In this document: positions 28,488 to 37,125 of the stretch, in pieces
Numbering within the stretch: position 1 is the stretch's first letter
Layout: the number at the start of each line of letters is the position of its first letter
Origin: JABDMH01 sp964428345
Lineage (GTDB): Bacteria; Bacteroidota; Bacteroidia; Chitinophagales; Saprospiraceae
DNA length: 64,000 nucleotides
Direction of reading: 5' to 3'
NCBI GenBank assembly: GCA_964428345.1
Contig: CAYRYD010000010.1
Location: forward strand, 62,001 to 126,000
Made by a program: the position numbers and the translations under genes
Notes under the pieces: model-generated
The model's input: only the letters and a program-made list of their open reading frames with translations
Database searches by the model: none
What the model was told of the DNA's origin: nothing

Positions 28488-31058
28488 ATGAAATGGCTCT
28501 ATATTAGTGTGCTTTTGCTGGTCCTGCTGACGACCATCCTTCCGGCACAACCGTATTTTCTGGGAGGAAAGGGACCTTTTGACCCATCGATACCATCACC
28601 GGAAGCCTTCCTGGGCTATCCTGTAGGCAGTCATCATACCCGGCATGACCGGATTGTAGCCTATCTGGAGAAGCTGGCAGAACTATCCGAACAGGCGACG
28701 TTTCATCAATATGGCCAAACCTACGAACACCGCCCACTGGTGATACTGACCGTGAGCAGCAGGGAAAACATGGCCAATCTGGAGCAATTGCGCGTACGGC
28801 ACCTCAACATCAACGACCCTTCAAAAAACGAACCTTATCAGGACCTCCCCGTCTTTGTAAATCTTGGGTACAATGTGCACGGCAACGAGCCCAGTAGTGC
28901 CGAAGCCGCACTCCTGACCGCCTACATCCTGGTCGCGTCCCAGCACCCGGAAATCGAAAATTACCGCCGGAATGCAGTCTTTTTCATCGACCCCGTGATC
29001 AATCCCGACGGACGGGACCGGCATACCCATTGGGCCAACATGTATAAGGGAAATCCCCTGGTAGCAGACCCAAATGATGCCGAACATAATGAAGCCTGGC
29101 CGCGGGGCCGGACCAATCATTACTGGTTTGACCTCAACCGCGACTGGTGGCTGGCAGTACATCCGGAGAGCCGGGGAAAGCTGCGTTGGTACCACCAGTG
29201 GTATCCCAATGTGGTGACCGACTTTCATGAAATGGGAACCAACAGCACCCATTTTTTCGAACCCATGAAAACCAATGCCTCCAAAGATCCGGTCATGCCC
29301 GTTGACAATTATACGACCCTGAATGAGACTTTTGCCCGGTATTTTGCGCACGATCTGGATGCGATCGGTTCACTCTATTTTACCAAAGAAGTTTTTGATG
29401 GCACCTATCCGGGCTATGGATCATCATACCCAGACCTGCAGGGAGGACTGGGCTTATTGTTTGAACAGGCAAGCAGCCGGGGACACGTTCAGGAAACCCC
29501 CATGGGCGACCTCACCTTTGCCTTTACCATCCGCAACCAGCTCACTTCCGGTTTGGCTACCATCCGGGCTGCGGTTGAAAATAAAGATATGCTGCACCGG
29601 TACCAGCGTGATTTCTTTGACACAGCCTTGAAAAATGCTTCCAGAAGTCCGGTAAAGGGCTATGTATTCGGTGATGCCGCCGACAGAAACCGTACGCGTG
29701 CTTTCATTGAAACCTTATTGTTACACAAAGTCAGGATCCATAAGCTGAACAATCCGGTACGGGATGGAAATATCACCTTTCAGGTAAATCAGGCTTATGT
29801 GGTTCCGGTAGAGCAACCACAATACCGGATGATACAAAATGCCTTTGAAACCTATGATGAATATGTGGACAGTGTATTTTACGATGCTTCCGCCTGGTCC
29901 CTCGTCAACTTCTATAATATGCCTTATGCAGCGATCCGCGGAAATTTGCCACTGGGAGAAGCATTGACTTCCGTGGATGATTTACCGCACATTCAACCGG
30001 TTAAGAAGTCATCGTATGCCTATTTGATTCCATGGGATGATTACTATGCTCCGGCAGTCCTTTATCAATTGCTGAAAGAAAAGGTTAAAACAATGGCCGC
30101 TTTCAAGCCATTCACGACGACGGTTGAAGGAAAGGAAATGCAATTTAATTATGGTACCCTGATCATTCCGGTAGCCAAACAAAGCATCGATGCCGATTCA
30201 ATGCATCAATTGTTATTGCGTGTCACGGAACAATACGCCGTACAGGCTTACCCGGTTAATACCGGTTATCACCTTCAGGGAGTGGATCTCGGCAGCAGTT
30301 ACATGAATCCTCTTGCGATGCCCAAATCCCTGATGCTGATCAACGGCGGTATTTCTTCGTACGAAGCCGGCGAGGTATGGCACCTGATGGACACCAAATT
30401 GAATATGCCCATCACCAAAATTGACATTCGTCAGTTTAAAAGGACAAACCTCGACCAGTACAATACACTGGTGCTGGTCTCGGGCAGTTATAATGAGCTG
30501 GATTCTGCCGACCTTATCTCCCTGAAAGCGTGGATCGCCAAAGGCAATACCCTGATTACTACCCGGCAAGCTTCAGCCTGGGCGATCCGGAAGAAACTGG
30601 TCAGTGAAAAACTGATTGAAAAGAAAAAGGAAGACGCTAAAGATCAAAACACCGAAAGACGTGCTTATGTCAATGCCCCGGAAGAACTGGGTAGGGAAGC
30701 AGTAGGTGGAGCCATTTTCAAAGTCGATCTCGATCTAAGCCATCCCCTGGCTTTTGGTTATCAGCAGGCACAGATTCCGGTATACCGCAACAGTACGGTA
30801 TGGCTGGCTCCCTCAGAAAATCCCTATTGTACGGTTGCTAAATATTCCGAAGATCCCCATATTGATGGTTTTATTACCACTAAAAATCTGGAAGAATTTC
30901 TCAAACCATCAGCCTCACTCGTGGTCAGTAAAGCCGGTCAGGGCCGGGTGATCATGTTTGCCGACAACCCCAATTTCCGGGGTAGCTGGTACGGTACCAA
31001 TAAGTTATTTTTTAATGCCCTGTTTTTTGGTCCGCATATCGAAGTGCCGGAACCATAA
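28488..31058 (+). CDS. Secreted M14-family zinc carboxypeptidase
   Basis: An 856-residue exported metallopeptidase with a signal peptide ending near PAQ. The M14 zinc ligands are in NVHGNEPSSAEA (HxxE) and VTDFHEMG (distal His). The region FFIDPVINPDGRDRHTHW is typical of the family, and a later Glu in LLFEQASSRG fits the catalytic base. The catalytic domain spans about residues 50-360. The remaining ~490 residues form a long C-terminal region, including a Rossmann-like segment with LMLINGGISSYEAGEVW. This large M14 form is common in Bacteroidota. A role in peptide scavenging or processing is likely. It converges on the serine hydrolase at 31075. Confidence 0.9.
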   Translation: MKWLYISVLLLVLLTTILPAQPYFLGGKGPFDPSIPSPEAFLGYPVGSHHTRHDRIVAYLEKLAELSEQATFHQYGQTYEHRPLVILTVSSRENMANLEQLRVRHLNINDPSKNEPYQDLPVFVNLGYNVHGNEPSSAEAALLTAYILVASQHPEIENYRRNAVFFIDPVINPDGRDRHTHWANMYKGNPLVADPNDAEHNEAWPRGRTNHYWFDLNRDWWLAVHPESRGKLRWYHQWYPNVVTDFHEMGTNSTHFFEPMKTNASKDPVMPVDNYTTLNETFARYFAHDLDAIGSLYFTKEVFDGTYPGYGSSYPDLQGGLGLLFEQASSRGHVQETPMGDLTFAFTIRNQLTSGLATIRAAVENKDMLHRYQRDFFDTALKNASRSPVKGYVFGDAADRNRTRAFIETLLLHKVRIHKLNNPVRDGNITFQVNQAYVVPVEQPQYRMIQNAFETYDEYVDSVFYDASAWSLVNFYNMPYAAIRGNLPLGEALTSVDDLPHIQPVKKSSYAYLIPWDDYYAPAVLYQLLKEKVKTMAAFKPFTTTVEGKEMQFNYGTLIIPVAKQSIDADSMHQLLLRVTEQYAVQAYPVNTGYHLQGVDLGSSYMNPLAMPKSLMLINGGISSYEAGEVWHLMDTKLNMPITKIDIRQFKRTNLDQYNTLVLVSGSYNELDSADLISLKAWIAKGNTLITTRQASAWAIRKKLVSEKLIEKKKEDAKDQNTERRAYVNAPEELGREAVGGAIFKVDLDLSHPLAFGYQQAQIPVYRNSTVWLAPSENPYCTVAKYSEDPHIDGFITTKNLEEFLKPSASLVVSKAGQGRVIMFADNPNFRGSWYGTNKLFFNALFFGPHIEVPEP

Positions 31059-31074
31059 GCAGGCAATGTCAAGT

Positions 31075-32640
31075 TCAACCTGATCTACCCTTCAGCAGAG
31101 GTCTGGATTCCCGGTTGCGTTCATTGGGATCATGCAGGGCGACGCTGTTGATCATGGAGATCTCCAGATCCTGACCAACAAACCGGAAGGTAATCTGGTC
31201 GCCGTGGATACCCTCCACCATCTTGATGTTCAGTTGCAATTGGTCTGGGCTTATCCAGGTTGCCGTTGCGGCGATTCTGGATGGTTGATCCGTGCGAAAA
31301 AACACCGGAAAGAGATAGTTGACCGGCAATGGGCTCGTCACCCACTGCTCCAACCCCGCAGTGATACGCTCTTCACCCCCGGGTAACCGGAAGATAAAAT
31401 CCAGCCTGCCATCTTTTTTTTCAAAGCGTACCTCCGAAACCCTGAAGTCATTGCCATCCAGACGATACACCGGCTTCAACCGGTCCGCGGAAAGCACCGG
31501 GTCGACGGTACCTCTGGGAACCGGAAGTGACAAACCGGCCGTCGCTGATTGTAATCGTTTATAGGCACCAGAGTTTGCAGGCAGAGGGTTATCAGTCATA
31601 CCCGGCACCAGATGATCAAAAATGATCTTCATAGAATGGCCCATATCCCAACTTTCGCTGGTGGCAACAATGACAGCATCCTGGTCCGGAAGGATAATGC
31701 AATACTGACCGTATGCTCCGTCACCCCGGTACACTCCCTGCATTTTGCAGCGCCAGAACTGATAGCCGTAACCATTAGACCACTCCGATTCTCCAGGATT
31801 GCTGGGGGTCTGGCGCATGGTAGCTTCCCTGACCCAGGATTCCGGAACTACCTGCCTGCCGTTCCACCGGCCCATCTGCAAATAGGTCTGACCAAACCGG
31901 GCGATGCTTTCGGTCGATAGTCTTAGACCGAAACCACCGGCATTGACACCTTCCGGAGATTTGATCCAGTCGTAATGCCTGATACCCAGTGGATCAAAGA
32001 GCCTCGGTTTTAAATAGTCTTCAATTGGCATACCGGTGGTTTTTTGTACGATCGCACTGAGCATGAATGTTGCTCCGGTATCATACAGGAATCTTGACCC
32101 GGGTGGTTGTTCAACGGGGTGTTCGAAAAAGGCCGGAATCCAGGGCTCTCCGATTTGAGTCCGGATCCGGGTGAAACTGTCGGTTTCGTGGCCGGTATTC
32201 ATGGTTAGCAGATGACGGATGGTCATCGCCGGGAGATTCCTGTCCGTTGTCTTGCCGACGAATTCCGGGAAAAAAGAAACGACCCGGTCATCCAGATGGA
32301 ACCGGCCTTCGTCAACCGCAAAACCGACCGCCGTACTGGTGAAGCTCTTCGACAGCGAATAAAGGGTATGCAGGTATTCCGGCTTGAAAGGATCCCACCA
32401 GCCCCGGGCAATGACCTTTCCATGCCTGAGCATCAAAAAGCTGTGCCATTCATAATCACAGGCATTAGCCGCATCGAGAAAATTAAGGATGGATTGCGAA
32501 TCGACTCCCTGCGATTCAGGAGTATCCACCGCTAGTGATCTTTTTGGCGTTGCACATCCTTTCCATAAACCCAGCGTGCCGATGGCTAATCCTGTTCTGG
32601 AAGCTTCTGTGATAAAACACCTCCGGTTGATTGTTTTCAT
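31075..32640 (-). CDS. Exported serine hydrolase of the beta-lactamase/class C PBP fold
   Basis: A 521-residue exported protein; the leader MKTINRRCFITEASRTGLA has a double Arg, with a Cys in LWKGC that could be lipidated. The nucleophile motif SxxK is SLSK in LYSLSKSFTSTAVGFA. FLYDTGATFMLSAIVQKTTG occupies the YxN position with a Thr instead of Asn. GYGYQFWRC and the downstream segment complete the fold. Many such secreted members are esterases or D-amino-acid peptidases rather than antibiotic-degrading enzymes, and no resistance role should be inferred. It is divergent from the cation efflux gene. Confidence 0.87.
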   Translation of the reverse strand: MKTINRRCFITEASRTGLAIGTLGLWKGCATPKRSLAVDTPESQGVDSQSILNFLDAANACDYEWHSFLMLRHGKVIARGWWDPFKPEYLHTLYSLSKSFTSTAVGFAVDEGRFHLDDRVVSFFPEFVGKTTDRNLPAMTIRHLLTMNTGHETDSFTRIRTQIGEPWIPAFFEHPVEQPPGSRFLYDTGATFMLSAIVQKTTGMPIEDYLKPRLFDPLGIRHYDWIKSPEGVNAGGFGLRLSTESIARFGQTYLQMGRWNGRQVVPESWVREATMRQTPSNPGESEWSNGYGYQFWRCKMQGVYRGDGAYGQYCIILPDQDAVIVATSESWDMGHSMKIIFDHLVPGMTDNPLPANSGAYKRLQSATAGLSLPVPRGTVDPVLSADRLKPVYRLDGNDFRVSEVRFEKKDGRLDFIFRLPGGEERITAGLEQWVTSPLPVNYLFPVFFRTDQPSRIAATATWISPDQLQLNIKMVEGIHGDQITFRFVGQDLEISMINSVALHDPNERNRESRPLLKGRSG

Positions 32641-32791
32641 TGATTTTTTTATTGTTATAGAATAAGTTCAAATATTTAATTTCAAGAAAGCAAATGTCGG
32701 GACAGGCTGAAAGTTCACCAGATGAAACCTCGTTGCAAAACTTTCTCACCGTGGACCGGGTTTGAAGTAAAAAGATCATCATACAGTGTAG

Positions 32792-33688
32792 ATGGCTCAC
32801 CAACATACACATACTCATACCCATGACCATCATCCGGGCGGTGATATTAAGGTAGCCTTTTTCCTGAACTTTGTGTTCACCGTCATCGAATTCGCCGGAG
32901 GCATCCTGACCAACAGTGTTGCCATTCTCTCGGATGCTTTTCACGATCTGGGAGACAGCATCTCCCTGGGTCTCGCCTGGTATTTTGAGAATCTGTCAAA
33001 AAAGAAAAAGACCGCCGGCTATTCTTATGGATACCGTCGTTTCAGCCTGGCAGGGGCGCTGATCAATGCCGTTGTTTTAATGATCGGTAGTGTCATTATT
33101 TTACGTGAAGCCATCCCCAGATTCTTTAACCCCCAAATGGTCAAGGTGGAAGGCATGATGGCGCTCGGCGTGCTGGGGATTATTTTTAACGGTATCGCAG
33201 CCTTACGGTTAAGAAACAGGAGTTCCCTCAACCAAAAGGTGGTTTATCTCCATCTCCTGGAAGATGTGCTGGGCTGGATCGCCGTGTTGCTGGGAGCACT
33301 GATCATGTATTTTGTAGATGCTCCTTTCATAGACCCCCTCCTTTCAGTATTGATTTCAGGTTATATTCTCTTTAATGTATTCCGCAATTTAAAAGCCATC
33401 ATTAAAATTGTCATGCAGGGTACTCCGGCAGAAACCGACCTGTCGGCGATCGATCACTATTTTTCGCAGGTTCCCGAAATCGACGGATACCACGACCTGC
33501 ACGTCTGGTCACTGGATGGGCAATATCACGTTCTGACCGTTCATCTGATTGTGGATGGATCTATTGACCGAGAAAAGCTCATCCAACTAAAGCTCAAAAT
33601 CAGGGAAGATCTCCATCAGATGGGTATCGGGCACGTCACCCTGGAATTTGAAACCGACAAGGAAGAATGCGTATTGGTGGATTGTTAG
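32792..33688 (+). CDS. Cation diffusion facilitator (CzcD/ZitB-type) metal efflux transporter
   Basis: A 298-residue inner-membrane transporter with six predicted helices and a His-rich N-terminus (HQHTHTHTHDHHP). Metal-site motifs are the HDxxD in LSDAFHDLGDSISLG (helix 2) and HLLEDVLGW (helix 5). The cytoplasmic C-terminal domain carries GYHDLHVWSLDG and GIGHVTLEFE, as in Zn/Cd/Co exporters. It is predicted to export divalent cations, probably zinc, against a proton gradient. No metal-responsive regulator is adjacent. The 151-base gap to the divergent serine hydrolase holds its promoter. Confidence 0.93.
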   Translation: MAHQHTHTHTHDHHPGGDIKVAFFLNFVFTVIEFAGGILTNSVAILSDAFHDLGDSISLGLAWYFENLSKKKKTAGYSYGYRRFSLAGALINAVVLMIGSVIILREAIPRFFNPQMVKVEGMMALGVLGIIFNGIAALRLRNRSSLNQKVVYLHLLEDVLGWIAVLLGALIMYFVDAPFIDPLLSVLISGYILFNVFRNLKAIIKIVMQGTPAETDLSAIDHYFSQVPEIDGYHDLHVWSLDGQYHVLTVHLIVDGSIDREKLIQLKLKIREDLHQMGIGHVTLEFETDKEECVLVDC

Positions 33689-33709
33689 TAACAACCGGAC
33701 TCTTTTTCC

Positions 33710-34984
33710 CTATTCAAAAAATGGCATTCCCTGTGTGGCATACTTCCGCATACCTTCAAAATTGATATCGACGCCAACACCTGGTTTCTCAGAAAGGGTT
33801 ATGAATCCATCTTCAATTTTGGGATCGTCGTAAATCACGATCTCGTCAAACATCGGATTGGTGTGAAAATAGATTTGCCATTCGAGTATCATAAAATTGG
33901 GTACCGAAGCACAGACATGGCAGGAAGCCATCGCTCCCAGAAAAGAAGCCACCATGTGCGGAGCAAACGGCACGTAATAGAGGTTGGCCAGGTTGGCGAT
34001 ACGCTGACCTTCTCCCAAACCACCCGCTTTCTGTAAATCGGGCATGATGATATCGACCGCTCCCTTTTCAAGCATTTCCCGAAAACCATAAGCCAGATAA
34101 ACATTTTCCCCGGCACAAATGGGCGTGCTGGTGGAGGCAGTGATCTTTTGATAGGCATCGATATTTTCGGCCGGAATCGGCTCTTCCAGCCACATGAGAT
34201 TGAGGGGCTCGAGCATCTTGGCTACCCGTTCGCCCGTAGTGGTATCGTAACGGCCATGCATATCTGCACAGATATCAATATAGGGCCCCACCGCCTGCCT
34301 GGCAGCCGCTATCTGGTTGTACATACGTTCCAGTTCGGCCTGGCTGGCTGTCCAATTGTATAGATCATACTTATTGGGATCATTACGCTGATCCAGGTCA
34401 AACTTTATCGCGGTAAAACCCATGTCTTTGGCATTGCTGGCATTTTCCGCAAAATCGGCCGGAGTCGGCAGATTGTTCTGATAAAGTGCAGTGTCGCAGT
34501 ATACCCGGATCTTATCCCGGAACTTACCACCCAGCAACTGATAGACTGGTACTCCCAATGCTTTGCCAGCCAGATCCCAAAGCGCAGATTCGACCGCTGA
34601 CATTGTGGCCACATACATCCCCGACTGGGCACCGCCAAACACCCCGGCTCTGCGGATATCTTCAAACAACCGGTGCACATTCAAGGGACTTTTATCCCTG
34701 AACATCCGGCCAAACCGCTCTACCAGATGATATGCACCGACCGTTGCATCAGCACCTTCCCCACATCCGTAAATGTCCTGATTGGTTTCAATCTTTACAA
34801 AAAGGGCATTTCCTCCCCGGATAAAACCGGATTTAATACCGGTGATTTTAAGGTCAGAAGGGCTCGATAACTTCGGAGCATGCTCCACGGCTGTCTCGTA
34901 CTGACTTCCAAATCCGGCAGCCAGTGGAAAGGCTCCCATGAAAGCACTCTTTTTCAAAAATGATCGGCGATTGTTGATTTTCAT
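33710..34984 (-). CDS. Tat-exported mandelate racemase/muconate lactonizing (enolase superfamily) protein
   Basis: A 424-residue enolase-superfamily acid-sugar dehydratase or racemase with a twin-Arg leader (INNRRSFLKKSAFMG). Barrel motifs include FTAIKFDLD, metal ligands in DICADMHGRYD, MWLEEPIP and CAGENVY, then MPDLQKAGG and a His in FAPHMVASF. The Asp-Met-His pairing and APH motif are like mannonate/galactonate-type dehydratases. An exported member of this normally cytoplasmic family is notable. It follows the RraA-like gene on the same strand by 12 bases, so an acid-sugar or keto-acid route shared by the pair is plausible. Confidence 0.88.
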   Translation of the reverse strand: MKINNRRSFLKKSAFMGAFPLAAGFGSQYETAVEHAPKLSSPSDLKITGIKSGFIRGGNALFVKIETNQDIYGCGEGADATVGAYHLVERFGRMFRDKSPLNVHRLFEDIRRAGVFGGAQSGMYVATMSAVESALWDLAGKALGVPVYQLLGGKFRDKIRVYCDTALYQNNLPTPADFAENASNAKDMGFTAIKFDLDQRNDPNKYDLYNWTASQAELERMYNQIAAARQAVGPYIDICADMHGRYDTTTGERVAKMLEPLNLMWLEEPIPAENIDAYQKITASTSTPICAGENVYLAYGFREMLEKGAVDIIMPDLQKAGGLGEGQRIANLANLYYVPFAPHMVASFLGAMASCHVCASVPNFMILEWQIYFHTNPMFDEIVIYDDPKIEDGFITLSEKPGVGVDINFEGMRKYATQGMPFFE

Positions 34985-34996
34985 TGGTTTGTATTT

Positions 34997-35956
34997 TTAC
35001 CAGGTTCTTGATTCCAATAATTTCCTGATCTGCTCTTTCGGTACGGGCAGTTCGTCGATATGGTCATTAAGCCATTGCGAAAAATCTTTTTCGATGTCAT
35101 CCGACCAGCGATTGTCGATCTGGGCGGCCGTATATTTCTTCTCCCGGATCCGCTGATGACCAAACATGTCTCTAAGGCGAACGATTTCCGAGGTGGTAAC
35201 CACTTTTTCCGCCAACTGCGGAGGGATGAAAATGACACCGCCATCCCGGCCTAAAACCACATCACCAGGCATCACCATCACTTTTCCGATCCGGGTAGGG
35301 GTATTGAGGCCGACAAGCGTGGTATTGAGGCGGAAGTTCGGATTATTTAAATGATGCGAGGGATGATAACTCCGGACGAATGCGGTAAAGCCTTCAATTT
35401 CCCGCAATCCATTGATATCGCGGATCGCGCCATTATAGACGATACCATTCTTTGAATTGGTGTAGATGGCATTACCTACGTTGTCACCAATCGTAGGTCC
35501 GTCTACGTGGGCTTCAAACTGATCGGCCACATAAACATCACCAGGCTGTAACATTTCGACCGGCCAGGCATTCTGTGATTTGATCCGCCCATCTTCATTG
35601 TGACCTTTATCATCTATCGCTTTGTGTACATCCGGTCGTCCGGGCATAAAAGTGGCGGTTACCGCCCGGCCAACCAGCACATGCTCCGGATTGATGACCA
35701 TCCAGCCTTCTTCATACTGATAGTGGTAACCTTCATTACGCAGCACTGCCCAGGCTTCCTCCAGGGTGACCAGTTTCATTCGCTCGATAATCTCGTCAGG
35801 CACTTTCGGACGGCCATCATCAAATCGCGCTCCCTCCCACTCACGGGTCAGATACTGAAGGTACTCTTTGGAAATTTCCTGACTGAAAGTAGACAGCCCC
35901 GAAATACAACCCATCCCGGCCAAAAGCCATGTCGCAAGTTGTTTCATGTTGATCAT
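34997..35956 (-). CDS. Exported RraA/aldolase-like protein
   Basis: A 319-residue protein of the RraA-like family (which includes 4-hydroxy-4-methyl-2-oxoglutarate aldolases). A signal peptide precedes the domain (WLLAGMGCISGLSTFSQ); the Met at residue 4 could also start. The family core is clear: GDNVGNAIYTNSKNG, the substrate/metal motif GAIRDINGL with the key RD pair, and GDVVLGRDGGVIFIPP. About 100 extra N-terminal residues precede the RraA core. It is probably co-transcribed with the enolase-superfamily gene downstream, suggesting a retro-aldol or decarboxylation step after dehydration of an acid sugar; that link is inference. Confidence 0.88.
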   Translation of the reverse strand: MINMKQLATWLLAGMGCISGLSTFSQEISKEYLQYLTREWEGARFDDGRPKVPDEIIERMKLVTLEEAWAVLRNEGYHYQYEEGWMVINPEHVLVGRAVTATFMPGRPDVHKAIDDKGHNEDGRIKSQNAWPVEMLQPGDVYVADQFEAHVDGPTIGDNVGNAIYTNSKNGIVYNGAIRDINGLREIEGFTAFVRSYHPSHHLNNPNFRLNTTLVGLNTPTRIGKVMVMPGDVVLGRDGGVIFIPPQLAEKVVTTSEIVRLRDMFGHQRIREKKYTAAQIDNRWSDDIEKDFSQWLNDHIDELPVPKEQIRKLLESRTW

Positions 35957-36133
35957 CTGATTCTACCGGTTATAACGCCAGTTAAGATAAATAGAAAAAT
36001 CCATAAAATCCCCTGCTTTTCGGAAAGCAAAACAAATAGACTTTTTCGAACGACCATTGTTAGAGATCCGGATTGATCATCCGGCATCCCATTAAAATAG
36101 TGCCCCGCCAGCCATCCAATGAATCAATGGACT

Positions 36134-36832
36134 TCAGTCTCCGGTCATGCCTGTCACAATGCTTTCGACATGGATCCTGGTTGTATCGAGGATGATCACT
36201 TCATTGAAATCGGACTGCTGTAAAATCAGCGGCAATTCCGTGCCTCCAAGAATCAGTCCTTCAATCGATTCCTTTTCCCTTAAATCATTGACGATCCGGA
36301 TGAGGCCTTCTTTTGTTTCGGGGACGATCCGGTTATAGATCAACTCAGACATATATTTTTCATGGATAAAATCCTGATCTTCCCCAACAGGCACAATTAA
36401 CCCGATACCATATTTTGCAGCAACACGATCATAAAAACCGCCGGACATTGTAAACCTCGTGCCCAGTAACCCAGCCTTCTTGATTTGTCGCCTTTGCATC
36501 TCCCTGCAGGTTTCTTCGACGATGCTGATTAATGGAATATCCACCTTCTCAGCCAGTTGTTCAAAGACCAGATGTGGGGTATTAGAAGCGATGGCTCCGT
36601 AACCGGCACCGGCATCTTCAAGGGTCCGGATTCTCGCTGCAAGAAAATCTACTAACTGATCAAATTGACCATGGGAAATGTAACGGACCATCTCCGTCAT
36701 GTTGATGTTGTTTATCACGATTTCCGGATAGTCTTTCGTATTCCATTTTTCCTGAAAACGGTTTAAAATCAACCGGTAATATTCGACCGTCGATTCGGGT
36801 CCTACTCCTCCGATTAATCCGAATTTTTTCAT
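36134..36832 (-). CDS. Aspartate/glutamate racemase family protein lacking both catalytic cysteines
   Basis: A 232-residue cytoplasmic member of the Asp/Glu racemase superfamily (MKKFGLIGGVGPESTVEYY start motif). The first active-site segment reads AIASNTPHLVF, with Ser where racemases have Cys (CNTxH). The second reads LILGGTELPLIL, with Gly where GCTE is expected. Both codons were checked in the DNA (tct and ggc). Two-base racemisation through Cys is thus unlikely. Either this is a divergent subfamily with other chemistry (some homologues keep only one Cys) or it has lost activity. The 293 bases upstream (36833-37125) contain no gene. Confidence 0.87.
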   Translation of the reverse strand: MKKFGLIGGVGPESTVEYYRLILNRFQEKWNTKDYPEIVINNINMTEMVRYISHGQFDQLVDFLAARIRTLEDAGAGYGAIASNTPHLVFEQLAEKVDIPLISIVEETCREMQRRQIKKAGLLGTRFTMSGGFYDRVAAKYGIGLIVPVGEDQDFIHEKYMSELIYNRIVPETKEGLIRIVNDLREKESIEGLILGGTELPLILQQSDFNEVIILDTTRIHVESIVTGMTGD

Positions 36833-37125
36833 GGTGCAAGATATCTGATTATTTCAACATTATAAATCCAAACTTCCGGCTAGGCCTAACAATCAATGTG
36901 CTGCGTTTCTTCCCCTATTGTTATACCTCAATCTGCCTTACTGAGTTACCGGTGGACATTGATTGTCAAATCGACCATAAATCGACCTTGTCTCCACTTC
37001 ACCTTTTTGGTAAGTTCAAATATTTTCCCAATTATACCCTGCACATATAGGTGCAAATGTGGCATCAATGGATGATTACCACCGGGATCCGATAGAGACC
37101 TACACATAAGACCCCCAAAAAACGA

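Noticed and set aside
31075..32640. Antibiotic-resistance beta-lactamase
   Set aside because: The protein has the SxxK fold of class C enzymes but an atypical YxN site, large size and membership in a common secreted-esterase group; resistance cannot be inferred.
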